This document shows, piece after piece, positions 10,452 through 18,527 of a stretch of DNA of 49,436 nucleotides; the first letter of the stretch is position 1; each line of letters opens with the position of its first letter. The DNA lies in the NCBI GenBank assembly GCA_017617475.1, contig JAFZWC010000077.1:1-49436 (forward strand). The letters are read 5' to 3'. Both the position numbers and the translations under genes were made by a program. The notes beneath the pieces were generated by a model. It was not told where the DNA came from, ran no database searches, and saw only the letters and a list, made by a program, of their open reading frames with translations. This stretch comes from Bacteroidales bacterium. Lineage in GTDB: Bacteria; Bacteroidota; Bacteroidia; Bacteroidales; UBA932.

Positions 10452-11249
10452 ATGACTGACAAAAAGAAAGTGCAGAAAGTAGCCAAGGACACCGAGTGGA
10501 TCTGGAAAAACATCCTGCTGGGTGTGGCTTTCGTACTGGTTTTGGGCCTTTTGGCCGCCTGGGGACTGGGTATCGTCACCCGCCACGGGAAAGTGGTGAA
10601 AACCCCCGATTTCTCCAACCTCACGGTAGCGCAGGCCCAACAGCTGGCCTCCCGCTCCCACGTGAACGTAAAGGTGGTGGATTCCGTGTTCGTGCGGCGT
10701 CTGGCCGGCGGCGTGGTATACCGCCAGCAGCCCAAGGCCGGAGCCACCGTCAAGAAGGGCCGCAGCATCTTCCTTACCATCAATTCCGTGGTACCCCGCA
10801 AGGTGGTCATGCCCAATCTGTTCGGCTACTCTGTTACCGAAGCCCGTTCCGAGCTCCGCAACCGCGGCCTCAACCTGGGCCGTCTGAACTACGTTAAGGA
10901 CATTGCCACCAACAACGTGCTGGGCCAGAAATGCGAAGGCCTGGAGGTAAAGGCCGGAGACCTGGTGGTGAGCGGTTCCGTCATAGACCTCATGGTGGGA
11001 GTCGGCTCCCAGGACAACCAGACCACCATTCCCAAGATCACCGGAATGAAGTACGTGAACGCCATAGACGCCCTGCACGAGCGTTTTCTGAACATAGGCA
11101 AAGTCTCTTTTGACGCCGATATCAAAACCTACGCCGATTCCATGAACGCCGTGGTATACAAGCAGGACCCCGCCGGAGCCGAGCGCAACCTGGGCGCCAA
11201 CGTAAGCTTCTTCCTAACCCTGGACCAGACCAAACTCCCCGCCAAATAA
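10452..11249 (+). CDS. Membrane-anchored protein with three PASTA domains
   Basis: A 265-residue protein with a cytoplasmic N-terminus, one transmembrane segment (about residues 19-42) and three extracytoplasmic PASTA repeats, beginning near VVKTPDFSNLTVAQA, VVMPNLFGYSVTEA and TIPKITGMKYVNA. PASTA modules bind peptidoglycan fragments or beta-lactams in kinases and penicillin-binding proteins; here no kinase or transpeptidase domain is attached. A PASTA gene next to an RluD-type gene is familiar from Bacteroidota genomes. The function is unknown; a role in sensing or tethering to the cell wall is inference. Confidence 0.88.
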   Translation: MTDKKKVQKVAKDTEWIWKNILLGVAFVLVLGLLAAWGLGIVTRHGKVVKTPDFSNLTVAQAQQLASRSHVNVKVVDSVFVRRLAGGVVYRQQPKAGATVKKGRSIFLTINSVVPRKVVMPNLFGYSVTEARSELRNRGLNLGRLNYVKDIATNNVLGQKCEGLEVKAGDLVVSGSVIDLMVGVGSQDNQTTIPKITGMKYVNAIDALHERFLNIGKVSFDADIKTYADSMNAVVYKQDPAGAERNLGANVSFFLTLDQTKLPAK

Positions 11250-11250
11250 C

Positions 11251-11277
11251 AGATTCTTCGCTTCGCTCAGAATGACA
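11251..11277. repeat. Variant REP-like element before the rluD-like gene
   Basis: A single arm containing TTCGCTTCGCTCAGAATGACA, a diverged form of the CGCTTCGCTCGGTATGACA repeat seen at 4978 and 34234. It supplies an in-frame ATG at 11272 that can mislead start-site prediction for the following gene. Confidence 0.65.
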
Positions 11278-11301
11278 AACGATAGTCTGGACCATCTTGT
11301 C

Positions 11302-12336
11302 ATGCCCGAAACCAACGAGGCATCTTCCGACGAAATGTTTGAACATTTTCGTCTGCTTGTTGATAAAGGACAGGAACCCGTCCGGATAGACAAATATATT
11401 GCCGATCATCAGGAAGACACCTCCCGCAACCGGGTGCAGCAGGCCATCAAGCTGGGCTACGTGCTGGTGAACGACAAAGTGGTCAAGGCCAACTACATAG
11501 TGCGGCCTTGCGACGTGGTGAAATTCGTAATGCCCTACGAGCGCCGGGGCACCGAGATCCTTCCGGAAAACATTCCTCTGGACATTACCTACGAAGACGA
11601 CGACGTGCTGGTGGTGAACAAGCCCGCCGGCATGGTGGTGCACCCCGGTCACGGCAACTATAACGGCACGCTGGTGAACGCTCTGGCGTATTACCTGCAC
11701 CTCTCCCCCGACGTGGAGGACGAGCGCATGGGCGTGCTGGTGCACCGCATAGATAAAGACACTTCCGGCCTGCTGGTGGTGGCCAAGAACCCCGCCGCCC
11801 AGCTCAATCTGGCCGACCAGTTCTTCGTCCATTCCATCGACCGCATCTACACGGCCGTGGTCTGGGGCAACATTGCCGAGGACGAAGGCACCATCGAAGG
11901 CACCATCGGCCGGGACCCTAACGACCGACTCCGCTTCCGCGTGTACGATGATCCCGACAAGGGAAAATGGGCCGTGACGCACTGGCGCGTGCTGGAGCGC
12001 TTCGGCTTCATCACCGTGGTGGAATGCCGCCTGGAGACCGGCCGCACCCACCAGATTCGCGTGCACATGAGTTCCATCGGCCATCCCCTCTTCAACGATG
12101 AACGCTATGGCGGGGCCGAGATCCGCCAGGGCACTATCTACGCCAAATACAAGCAGTTTATCCAGAATTGCTTTGCCCTCTGCCCTCGCCAGGCCCTTCA
12201 TGCCCGTACGCTGGGCTTCACGCATCCCGTAACGGGAGAGCGGCTCCATTTTGAAGCCGCCCTGCCGGAAGATATGACTTCCCTGATAGAAAAATGGAGG
12301 AACTACACCAACTCCCTCGTGGGCGTAAGTGATTAA
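11302..12336 (+). CDS. RluD family pseudouridine synthase
   Basis: Converts uridine to pseudouridine in rRNA, by homology the RluD-type sites in the large subunit. An N-terminal S4 RNA-binding domain (VRIDKYIADH, then SRNRVQQAIKLGYVLVND) precedes the catalytic domain with HRIDKDTSG, whose second Asp is the expected nucleophile, and ETGRTHQIRVH near the C-terminus. An ATG at 11272 would add ten residues encoded by the REP-like element, so ATG 11302 is preferred, giving 344 residues. RluC/RluD/RluA subgroup cannot be fixed from the sequence alone. Confidence 0.9.
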   Translation: MPETNEASSDEMFEHFRLLVDKGQEPVRIDKYIADHQEDTSRNRVQQAIKLGYVLVNDKVVKANYIVRPCDVVKFVMPYERRGTEILPENIPLDITYEDDDVLVVNKPAGMVVHPGHGNYNGTLVNALAYYLHLSPDVEDERMGVLVHRIDKDTSGLLVVAKNPAAQLNLADQFFVHSIDRIYTAVVWGNIAEDEGTIEGTIGRDPNDRLRFRVYDDPDKGKWAVTHWRVLERFGFITVVECRLETGRTHQIRVHMSSIGHPLFNDERYGGAEIRQGTIYAKYKQFIQNCFALCPRQALHARTLGFTHPVTGERLHFEAALPEDMTSLIEKWRNYTNSLVGVSD

Positions 12337-12349
12337 CTCATAAAGTATT

Positions 12350-12392
12350 AAATAAAATCCCCCTGGTCCAGAATACCAGGGGGATTTTATTT
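12350..12392. terminator. Bidirectional intrinsic terminator
   Basis: An approximately 18-bp inverted repeat with a 7-base loop and a GC core (CCCCCTGGT / ACCAGGGGG) is flanked by A-rich and T-rich arms. It lies between the convergent pseudouridine synthase and outer-membrane protein genes and can serve both. Confidence 0.85.
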
Positions 12393-12430
12393 AACTGTCA
12401 GTCAATCAGTGGACTGTGTCCACGGGGCTG

Positions 12431-15400
12431 TTAGAAACGTCCGCCGAAGCCGCCACCCATCATGGGCGGGCCGCCGGCACCGGGACGGAAGTTTCCGGGA
12501 CCACCCATGCGGCCGCGGCCATTGCGGCCTCCGAAGCTGCCGAAGCGCCAGGTGAAGGTGAGCATCACGTAACGGCCCAGGGTATTGTTTCTGGTTTCCT
12601 GATAGTAGTTATCCGTAATGGAGGTGGTCAGGTTCTTGGCCTGGTCCAGAATGTCGTAGGCCTTGAGGGAGATGGTGGCCTGGCGACGGAATACCTGCTG
12701 GGAGATGGAGGCGTTCCACACCAGCTGGGAAGGCTGGTCCGTGGTATAGCCGTTGTACCAGTTGTAGTTGGCATCCGTGCTGATCTCGAAGCCGCTGTCG
12801 CCCACCGTCCACTTGAAGGAACCTCTCACCTGGTTGTTCCAGGTGGCGTCCACAGCCGTCTCGATGGTGTACCAGGGCTTGGAAAGGCGCGTGCGGGCGC
12901 TACCGGTAATCTCAATATAGTCGGAACGGTAGGTGAGCTGAATACGCTCCATGACGCTGAGGGAACGGGTGGTGTTGTCCAGGAAGTCCTTGCTCCACTG
13001 CTCCGGGTGATTCACGAAGTAATAGTCATGGAAGTCCTTGTACTTGAATTCCGTGATGAGACCCTGGGCGTCCTTGCTAATAAAGCGGTCCATGGGCAGA
13101 TTCTCTGCGCCGATGAAGCTGCCGCTCTGGGAATAGGAAGCGTTGGTTGTATTGGAGATGGAGAAGTTGCTCTTGGCAATAGGGGCGTTCACCATAATAC
13201 GTACGCTGCCATTATAGGTGTTGTTTCCATTCACCGGGAAGGAATACTGACGGGCGTCGGTGTCGTACCAGACGGCATTGGTGATGGGGTTCTGGGTCAT
13301 GCCTCCCTGAAGATTCAGGCGCAGAGTGAAGAAATTCTGCTTGTTGGAGTATTCCCACTCGTTGCGGATATTGTGGCTGAAGTAAGGATTCAGGTAAGGG
13401 TTACCCAAAGAAAGGCTCTGCGGGTTGGAGTTGTCCAGAACCGGGTTCAACTGGCTGGTGGAAGGCTGTGCGGTACGGCCGTTGTAGAAGAAACGGACGT
13501 TGGCGTTGTCGTTGAAATCATAGAACAGCATGGCACGGGGAGAGAAGTTCCAGATGTAGCCGGGGTCGTAGATTTCTTCCTTTCCGCCGCTGTAGGTCTT
13601 GTTGTATGTTTTGGTAGGGACGGCCGATGCACCCAGCTGGGCACGGACAGACTCGGCCTGATACATGAAGGCCACGCCGATGTTCTGGTTGATGTTGCGG
13701 TTCAGGATGCTGTTGCTGTTGGTGAGGTCTTCCGTCTCTCCGGTGGTATTGTATTCCAGCACGCCGGTGCTGCCCAGGGTGAAGGGATTGGTACCCCAAT
13801 TATAACTGCCGCTGTTCCAGGCTGTCTTTTTGGTGTCGCTCAAAGACCAGTTGAAGTTGTAGCTTCCTTCCAGATAGAAGTTGCCGCCCAGGGGCTCGGT
13901 GTACACCAGTCGGGCGCCGGCGGTCTGGCTCTTCGTAAGCTGGTCAATACGCTGGTTGATGTCCGTATCGAAAGGATTGTGGTCTTTGTCGTAATAAGTG
14001 GTGCGGGACTGGTTGTAGCCCTGCATCGAATTCTTGGACATGTTCCAGTTCAGGTTCAGGGAGATGGTACGGCCCGGCATGCCCAGACGCTGGCGCAGAA
14101 GCAGGAAGCCGGAGGCTGTCCAGTTGTTATTGGCACCGGTGTTGTTGGTGAAACCCTTGTTGGTATTTTCCTGTTCACCGCTGGCCTGGCGGGTATCTGT
14201 ATCAAAATCCGTCTGCTGGATATAATTGCCGCGGCCGAAGTTGAACTGGGGCTGGAACAGAATGGAAGTATTGTCGGAGAACTTGTGCTCCAGACGGGCG
14301 CCGAAGCGGTGGCCGTCCGTGTAGCGGTTGCTCACGCCCTGGTTGTTGGAAATGAGGGTGGAACCATCCAGACGATAGGTCTCCTTATAAGTGTCCTGCT
14401 TTACGTCGATGCTGCTGCCGTTGTACAGATAGTTGGCTCCAAGCTGCATTTTGTCGTCCAGAAGATCCCAGTTGGCGTTGACACCGCCCATCCAGGAGGT
14501 ATTGATACCGTTGCTGCCGCCGAAACCGCCACCGCCGCCACGGCCCATCATACCCATGCCGCCCATCATGCCGCCCATCATATTGCCGGACAGGTCGTTG
14601 AAACCGCGGTTGTTGGTGTTGTTGGCATTGGCAATGATGCTGTACTGGCTGTCTTCCGCGAAGCGGCCGCCCATGAAGTTACCCTGCCAGCGCCAGTCGT
14701 TGAGGGCGCCTTCCTTGGAAGCGGAGGGGAGGTCGTGGCCGATACCGCCGGAAAGGTTGCCGAAGACACCGTTCATCATACCCTTTTGCACGCTGAGGTC
14801 GATCACGGTCTCGTCGTTACCATCGTCGATGCCGGTAAATTCGGCCTGCTCGCTCTTCTTCTTCACCACCTTCACTTTCTCGATGAGCTTGGCGGGAATG
14901 TTCTTGGAGGCCAGCTGAGGATCGTCCAGGAAGAAGGTCTTTCCGTCGATGGTAATCTTGGAGATGGTTTCACCGTTGGCGGTGATGGAGCCGTCTTCAT
15001 TCACTTCCACGCCGGGGAGCTTCTTCAGGAGGTCTTCCAGCATGTTGTCGTCGCTTATCTTGAACGACGATGCATTATATTCGACCGTATCTTTCTTGAT
15101 AATGATGGGGTTGCCCACGGCGCTTACGGACGCGGCGTCCAGCACTTCCAGGTCCTGCTCCATCTTGATGATACCCAGGTTGGCATCGTCCCTTAACTCC
15201 ACCTCCTTTTCATAGGTCTTGTAGCCCATGAGTTCGGCCTTGAGTTTATACGTGCCCATACGCACCTTCTCCAGAGTGGCCTTACCATCCGAACCGGAGA
15301 GAGTGTACTTGGTCTGGGTCTGACCTTTGACGGGGGTGACCGACACCGTTGCGAAACCCACGGCTTCACCGGTCATGGCGTCCTGTAATTGAAGCGTAAT

Positions 15401-15472
15401 CTTGTAATTCTGAGCGCTTAACGTGAGGGCGATGAAGAGGCCCGCAAGGGCCAGCAGCATTTTTCTAACCAT
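12431..15472 (-). CDS. TonB-dependent receptor-like outer-membrane beta-barrel protein
   Basis: A 1013-residue exported protein (signal MVRKMLLALAGLFIALTLSA). An N-terminal carboxypeptidase-regulatory-like beta domain is followed by a plug-like region (DNMLEDLLKKLPGVEVNEDG) and a long beta-barrel of the OMP_b-brl_3 type, common in Bacteroidota. Unusual features are a Gly/Met-rich insert (GGMMGGMGMMGRGGGGGFGG) at roughly residue 310 and a Gly/Arg/Met-rich C-terminus ending GGFGGRF. No SusD partner is adjacent, so it may not be part of a glycan uptake pair. An upstream ATG at 15493 would put seven residues before the signal peptide and is less likely. Confidence 0.88.
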   Translation of the reverse strand: MVRKMLLALAGLFIALTLSAQNYKITLQLQDAMTGEAVGFATVSVTPVKGQTQTKYTLSGSDGKATLEKVRMGTYKLKAELMGYKTYEKEVELRDDANLGIIKMEQDLEVLDAASVSAVGNPIIIKKDTVEYNASSFKISDDNMLEDLLKKLPGVEVNEDGSITANGETISKITIDGKTFFLDDPQLASKNIPAKLIEKVKVVKKKSEQAEFTGIDDGNDETVIDLSVQKGMMNGVFGNLSGGIGHDLPSASKEGALNDWRWQGNFMGGRFAEDSQYSIIANANNTNNRGFNDLSGNMMGGMMGGMGMMGRGGGGGFGGSNGINTSWMGGVNANWDLLDDKMQLGANYLYNGSSIDVKQDTYKETYRLDGSTLISNNQGVSNRYTDGHRFGARLEHKFSDNTSILFQPQFNFGRGNYIQQTDFDTDTRQASGEQENTNKGFTNNTGANNNWTASGFLLLRQRLGMPGRTISLNLNWNMSKNSMQGYNQSRTTYYDKDHNPFDTDINQRIDQLTKSQTAGARLVYTEPLGGNFYLEGSYNFNWSLSDTKKTAWNSGSYNWGTNPFTLGSTGVLEYNTTGETEDLTNSNSILNRNINQNIGVAFMYQAESVRAQLGASAVPTKTYNKTYSGGKEEIYDPGYIWNFSPRAMLFYDFNDNANVRFFYNGRTAQPSTSQLNPVLDNSNPQSLSLGNPYLNPYFSHNIRNEWEYSNKQNFFTLRLNLQGGMTQNPITNAVWYDTDARQYSFPVNGNNTYNGSVRIMVNAPIAKSNFSISNTTNASYSQSGSFIGAENLPMDRFISKDAQGLITEFKYKDFHDYYFVNHPEQWSKDFLDNTTRSLSVMERIQLTYRSDYIEITGSARTRLSKPWYTIETAVDATWNNQVRGSFKWTVGDSGFEISTDANYNWYNGYTTDQPSQLVWNASISQQVFRRQATISLKAYDILDQAKNLTTSITDNYYQETRNNTLGRYVMLTFTWRFGSFGGRNGRGRMGGPGNFRPGAGGPPMMGGGFGGRF

Positions 15473-15532
15473 ACTATTTTGATACAAATACACTCCTTTG
15501 ACACCCTCCCGGCGGCAAGGTTTAATAAAAAA

Positions 15533-16090
15533 TTAAAAAATTCTGCCCGGATTGTCTTTTACGAACTGCTCCCAGCCGCCCTTTCCTTTGGCGGTCTTCA
15601 GGGGAGAAGATGTTTCGTAAAAATGGCAGAGAGCGATGGCCAGCGCATCGGTGGCGTCCAGGTGGCGGCTCTCCAGCTTCACACCCAGCGTCTTTTCCAG
15701 CATCAACTGCACCTGTTCCTTGGAGGCGGCGCCATTGCCCACGATGGCCTCCTTGGCCTTGCGGGGCGCATATTCCGTCACCGACTGTACGCCGTATTCC
15801 AGGGCGGCGATGATGGCGGCCCCTTGCGCGCGCCCTAATTTAAGGACAACCTGCGCGTTCTTTCCGTAGAAGGGACTTTCAATGGCCAGTTCGGTGGGAT
15901 GGTAACTCTTGCAAACCTCTGAGATGCAGTCGTAGATGGACTGGAGTTTGGTGTAAGCGTCCTTTTCCTTACGAAGGTCCAGTACGCCCATATCCACATA
16001 AGAGGACTTCTTTCCCGTCACGCGGATAATACCGAAGCCCAGCAGCTGCGTTCCGGGGTCAATGCCCAAAATGATGCGTTCGTTTTCCAT
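15533..16090 (-). CDS. ruvC: Crossover junction endodeoxyribonuclease RuvC
   Basis: Resolves Holliday junctions as a dimer together with RuvAB. The RNase H-like fold shows the metal-binding acidic residues: IILGIDPGTQ (first Asp), LAIESPFYG (Glu) and HLDATDALAIAL (two Asp). At 185 residues it has standard length. Longer readings into the upstream region would cross the divergent rplU promoter, so the ATG at 16090 is chosen; a -7 element lies only six bases before it. No ruvA or ruvB is in the window. Confidence 0.96.
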   Translation of the reverse strand: MENERIILGIDPGTQLLGFGIIRVTGKKSSYVDMGVLDLRKEKDAYTKLQSIYDCISEVCKSYHPTELAIESPFYGKNAQVVLKLGRAQGAAIIAALEYGVQSVTEYAPRKAKEAIVGNGAASKEQVQLMLEKTLGVKLESRHLDATDALAIALCHFYETSSPLKTAKGKGGWEQFVKDNPGRIF

Positions 16091-16096
16091 CGGCCG

Positions 16097-16154
16097 CAAA
16101 GGTAAGCATTTTTGCCCGAAAAATTTGGTTTTCAAAGAAAAAACCGTATCTTTG
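16097..16154. promoter_or_regulatory. Divergent promoters of ruvC (minus) and rplU (plus)
   Basis: For rplU: TTTG at 16124-16127, 19 bases, then TATCTTTG at 16147-16154, a near-ideal Bacteroidota promoter, giving a start near 16161. For ruvC: TACCTTTG on the minus strand (16104-16097), six bases from its ATG, without a clear -33 element. Confidence 0.75.
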
Positions 16155-16193
16155 CAGTCCCAAATTTTGAGATGGCCGATGAGCATAGCAAGA

Positions 16194-16242
16194 TCTGCCG
16201 CGAGGGCAGACGCTTACGGTCGAAAACTTACAAACAAGTTTT
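16194..16242 (+). promoter_or_regulatory. Structured leader of rplU
   Basis: Between the promoter and the rplU ATG lie about 87 untranslated bases. They contain the hairpin TCTGCC-gcgag-GGCAGA (16194-16210) and the hairpin AAAACTT-acaaac-AAGTTTT (16223-16242), the latter ending five bases before the start codon. Control of L21 synthesis by its own product is a reasonable guess, by analogy with other ribosomal protein leaders, but is not shown. Confidence 0.45.
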
Positions 16243-16247
16243 ACAAC

Positions 16248-16559
16248 ATGTTCGCAATCGTAGACATTGCAAGCCAGCAGTTTAAAGTAGAAGCTGGAAT
16301 GGACATCTTCGTGAACCGCCTCCAGGCCAAGAACGGAGAATCCGTAGAGTTCGACAAGGTGCTCCTCGTAGACAATGAGGGCAAAGTAAAGGTCGGTACT
16401 CCTTATGTGAAGGGCGCAAAGGTTTCCGCCACCGTAGTAGACGATGACGCCAAGGCCAAGAAAGTGCTCGTATTCAAGAAAATCCGTCGCAAGGGATTCC
16501 AGACGCTCAATGGCCACCGCCAGAAGCTCACCAAGATCCACATCGACGCTATCGCTTAA
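16248..16559 (+). CDS. rplU: 50S ribosomal protein L21
   Basis: Large-subunit ribosomal protein bL21, 103 residues. It starts MFAIVDIASQQFKVEAG, close to the conserved MYAIVxxGGKQYKV beginning, and ends with the family's basic HRQKLTKIHIDAI. The start is fixed by this homology; longer upstream reading would run through the promoter. It is followed by rpmA after 22 bases, the near-universal rplU-rpmA pair. Confidence 0.96.
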   Translation: MFAIVDIASQQFKVEAGMDIFVNRLQAKNGESVEFDKVLLVDNEGKVKVGTPYVKGAKVSATVVDDDAKAKKVLVFKKIRRKGFQTLNGHRQKLTKIHIDAIA

Positions 16560-16581
16560 CTTTTAAAGACAGAATTAGATT

Positions 16582-16842
16582 ATGGCACACAAGAAAGGTC
16601 AATCCAGTTCCAAGAACGGCCGTGAGTCGCATTCCAAACGTCTGGGCATCAAGAAGTTCGGCGAAGAAGTCGTAAAGGCCGGTAACATCATCGTACGTCA
16701 GCGCGGTACTGTTCACAATCCGGGTCTGAACGTAGGTATGGGTAAAGATCACACCCTCTACGCCCTCATCGACGGCACTGTGAAGTTCACCCGTAAGCGC
16801 GAAGACAAGTCTTTCGTTTCCGTACTTCCCCTCGAGAACTAA
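16582..16842 (+). CDS. rpmA: 50S ribosomal protein L27
   Basis: Large-subunit protein bL27, 86 residues, starting [16 protein letters not shown] and containing the [21 protein letters not shown] core (here [19 protein letters not shown]) and a [18 protein letters not shown] segment. The N-terminal tail reaches the peptidyl-transferase centre in known ribosomes. There is no extra N-terminal cleavable extension as in Firmicutes. Only three bases separate it from serS. Confidence 0.97.
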   Translation: MAHKKGQSSSKNGRESHSKRLGIKKFGEEVVKAGNIIVRQRGTVHNPGLNVGMGKDHTLYALIDGTVKFTRKREDKSFVSVLPLEN

Positions 16843-16845
16843 GAC

Positions 16846-18117
16846 ATGCTTACTTTAAAACTTTTACGCGAGTCTCCGGATTTTGTAATCCGGAGACTTG
16901 CCGTTAAAAACTTCGATGCCACGGAAATTGTCAACCGGGTCATCGCCCTGGACGACAAGCGCAAAGCCCTCCAGACAGAGAGCGACGCCCTCCTGGCTCA
17001 GCAGAAGAAAGCCGCTGCCGCTATCGGCCAGCTCATGAAAGAAGGCAAGAAGGAAGAGGCCGAGGCCGAAAAGGCCGAGGTCGCCAACCTCAAGGCCCGT
17101 TCCACGGAACTGCTCAAGGAGGCCGATGCCACCATTGAAGAGCTGCAGAACCAGCTGGTGCTGCTTCCCAACCTTCCCTGCGAGATTGTCCCGGAGGGAA
17201 AGGGAGCCGAAGACAACCTGGTTGTCAAGATGGGCGGCCCGGAGGTGAACCTTCCGGAGAATGCCCTCCCGCACTGGGAACTGGCCAAGAAGTACGACAT
17301 CATCGATTTCGACCTGGGCGTCAAGATCACCGGCGCCGGTTTCCCTGTCTATAAGGGCAAGGGAGCCAAGCTGCAGCGCGCCCTCATCAATTTCTTCCTG
17401 GACCGCAACACCGCCGCCGGTTACAAGGAAGTGGAGCCGCCCGTGATGGTGAACGCCGCTTCCGGTTTCGGCACCGGTCAGCTTCCCGACAAGGAAGCCC
17501 AGATGTACCACGCCAATCTGGACGATTTCTATATGGTCCCCACCGCCGAGGTGCCCGTGACCAATATCTTTCGTGACGTGATCCTGGACGTCAACGACTT
17601 CCCCCAGAAGCTCACGGCTTACACGCCCTGCTTCCGCCGCGAGGCCGGTTCCTACGGTAAGGACGTCCGTGGTCTCAACCGCCTGCACCAGTTTGACAAG
17701 GTAGAGATCGTACGAATCGAGAAACCCCAGAACAGCTACGCCGCCCTGGAGGAGATGATCGCCCACGTAGAGAGCCTGGTGAACGCCCTGGGTCTGAAGT
17801 ACCGTATTCTCCGTCTCTGCGGCGGTGATATGAGCTTCACCAGCGCCATCACCTACGACTTCGAGCTGTGGAGCGCCGCACAGGGCCGCTGGCTGGAGAT
17901 TTCTTCCGTTTCCAACTTCGAGAGCTACCAGGCCAACCGCCTCAAGTGCCGCTATAAGGACGAAGACGGAAAGATGCAGCTGGTTCACACCCTCAACGGC
18001 AGTTCCCTGGCCCTGCCCCGCGTAGTGGCCGCCCTGCTGGAAGACAACCAGAAAGACGGTTACATCGAAATCCCCGAGGTCCTCAGACCTTACACCGGAT
18101 TCGATCGTATTGACTAA
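16846..18117 (+). CDS. serS: Serine-tRNA ligase
   Basis: Class II aminoacyl-tRNA synthetase charging tRNA-Ser (and tRNA-Sec where present). The N-terminal coiled-coil arm (roughly residues 30-100, rich in Lys, Glu and Ala) binds the long variable arm of the tRNA. The catalytic domain has motif 2 (PCFRREAGSYGKDVRGLNR) and motif 3 (NGSSLALPRVVAALLEDNQ). At 423 residues it has normal length. It is third in the rplU-rpmA-serS operon and is followed by a strong bidirectional terminator. Confidence 0.98.
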   Translation: MLTLKLLRESPDFVIRRLAVKNFDATEIVNRVIALDDKRKALQTESDALLAQQKKAAAAIGQLMKEGKKEEAEAEKAEVANLKARSTELLKEADATIEELQNQLVLLPNLPCEIVPEGKGAEDNLVVKMGGPEVNLPENALPHWELAKKYDIIDFDLGVKITGAGFPVYKGKGAKLQRALINFFLDRNTAAGYKEVEPPVMVNAASGFGTGQLPDKEAQMYHANLDDFYMVPTAEVPVTNIFRDVILDVNDFPQKLTAYTPCFRREAGSYGKDVRGLNRLHQFDKVEIVRIEKPQNSYAALEEMIAHVESLVNALGLKYRILRLCGGDMSFTSAITYDFELWSAAQGRWLEISSVSNFESYQANRLKCRYKDEDGKMQLVHTLNGSSLALPRVVAALLEDNQKDGYIEIPEVLRPYTGFDRID

Positions 18118-18123
18118 TTTATA

Positions 18124-18180
18124 ATACAGAGGCACTGCCTCTGTATATAAATAACAAAACCAGCCGTTTGGGCTGGTTTT
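18124..18180. terminator. Hairpin and bidirectional terminator between serS and rpsU
   Basis: A 10-bp hairpin with a 3-base loop (18124-18146) is followed by AAAACCAGCC-gtttg-GGCTGGTTTT (18156-18180), a classical intrinsic terminator that works on both strands and so can end both serS and rpsU transcripts. Confidence 0.9.
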
Positions 18181-18205
18181 ATTATAATAATAAGGTGCGG
18201 AAAGC

Positions 18206-18400
18206 TTACTGCTCCTCCTGAAGACGAAGCTGCTGAACATAGATAGCCTTCTGGAGCGCCATGCGCTTCTTCACGGAAGGCTTCTCGAAGTTCTTGCGGG
18301 CGCGCATCTCGCGGACGGCACCGGTCTTCTCGAATTTACGCTTGAATTTCTTCAGGGCTCTTTCGATATTTTCGCCTTCTTTGATGGGTACGATGATCAT
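18206..18400 (-). CDS. rpsU: 30S ribosomal protein S21
   Basis: Small-subunit protein bS21, 64 residues, very basic, with MIIVPIKEGENIERALKKFK at the start and the typical RREFFEKP-like core (here RARKNFEKPSVKKR). In Bacteroidota ribosomes bS21 is known to help hold the 3' end of 16S rRNA so that the anti-Shine-Dalgarno is hidden. The gene has its own -7 element TAACTTTG (minus strand, 18442-18435), back to back with the promoter of the 18528 gene. Against the rule in this genome, a strong Shine-Dalgarno precedes the start codon. Confidence 0.96.
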   Translation of the reverse strand: MIIVPIKEGENIERALKKFKRKFEKTGAVREMRARKNFEKPSVKKRMALQKAIYVQQLRLQEEQ

Positions 18401-18410
18401 GCTTTTTACA

Positions 18411-18418
18411 CCTCCTTT
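18411..18418 (-). promoter_or_regulatory. Strong Shine-Dalgarno before rpsU
   Basis: The minus strand reads AAAGGAGG, ten bases (TGTAAAAAGC) and ATG. It is the only start in the window where I see a near-perfect anti-16S match at working distance. In Bacteroidota this is consistent with the known idea that S21 feeds back on its own translation. Confidence 0.85.
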
Positions 18419-18450
18419 TGTTCGAATTGGGCTGCAAAGTTAGAAAAATT

Positions 18451-18482
18451 TTGACAATGGACAAAATTATTTATTATATTTG
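18451..18482 (+). promoter_or_regulatory. Promoter of the EF-hand/ATPase operon
   Basis: TTG at 18451-18453, 21 bases, then TATATTTG at 18475-18482, a good Bacteroidota promoter. The leader to the ATG at 18528 is roughly 40 bases. Confidence 0.75.
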
Positions 18483-18527
18483 CGATAACATTTATGTTAT
18501 TCCGCTGATAACCAAAACACTTGCCAT

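Noticed and set aside
12416..15196. A 926-codon open frame on the plus strand opposite the outer-membrane protein gene
   Set aside because: It is antisense to a clear beta-barrel protein with signal peptide; its translation has no recognisable domain and reflects the GC-rich codon bias.
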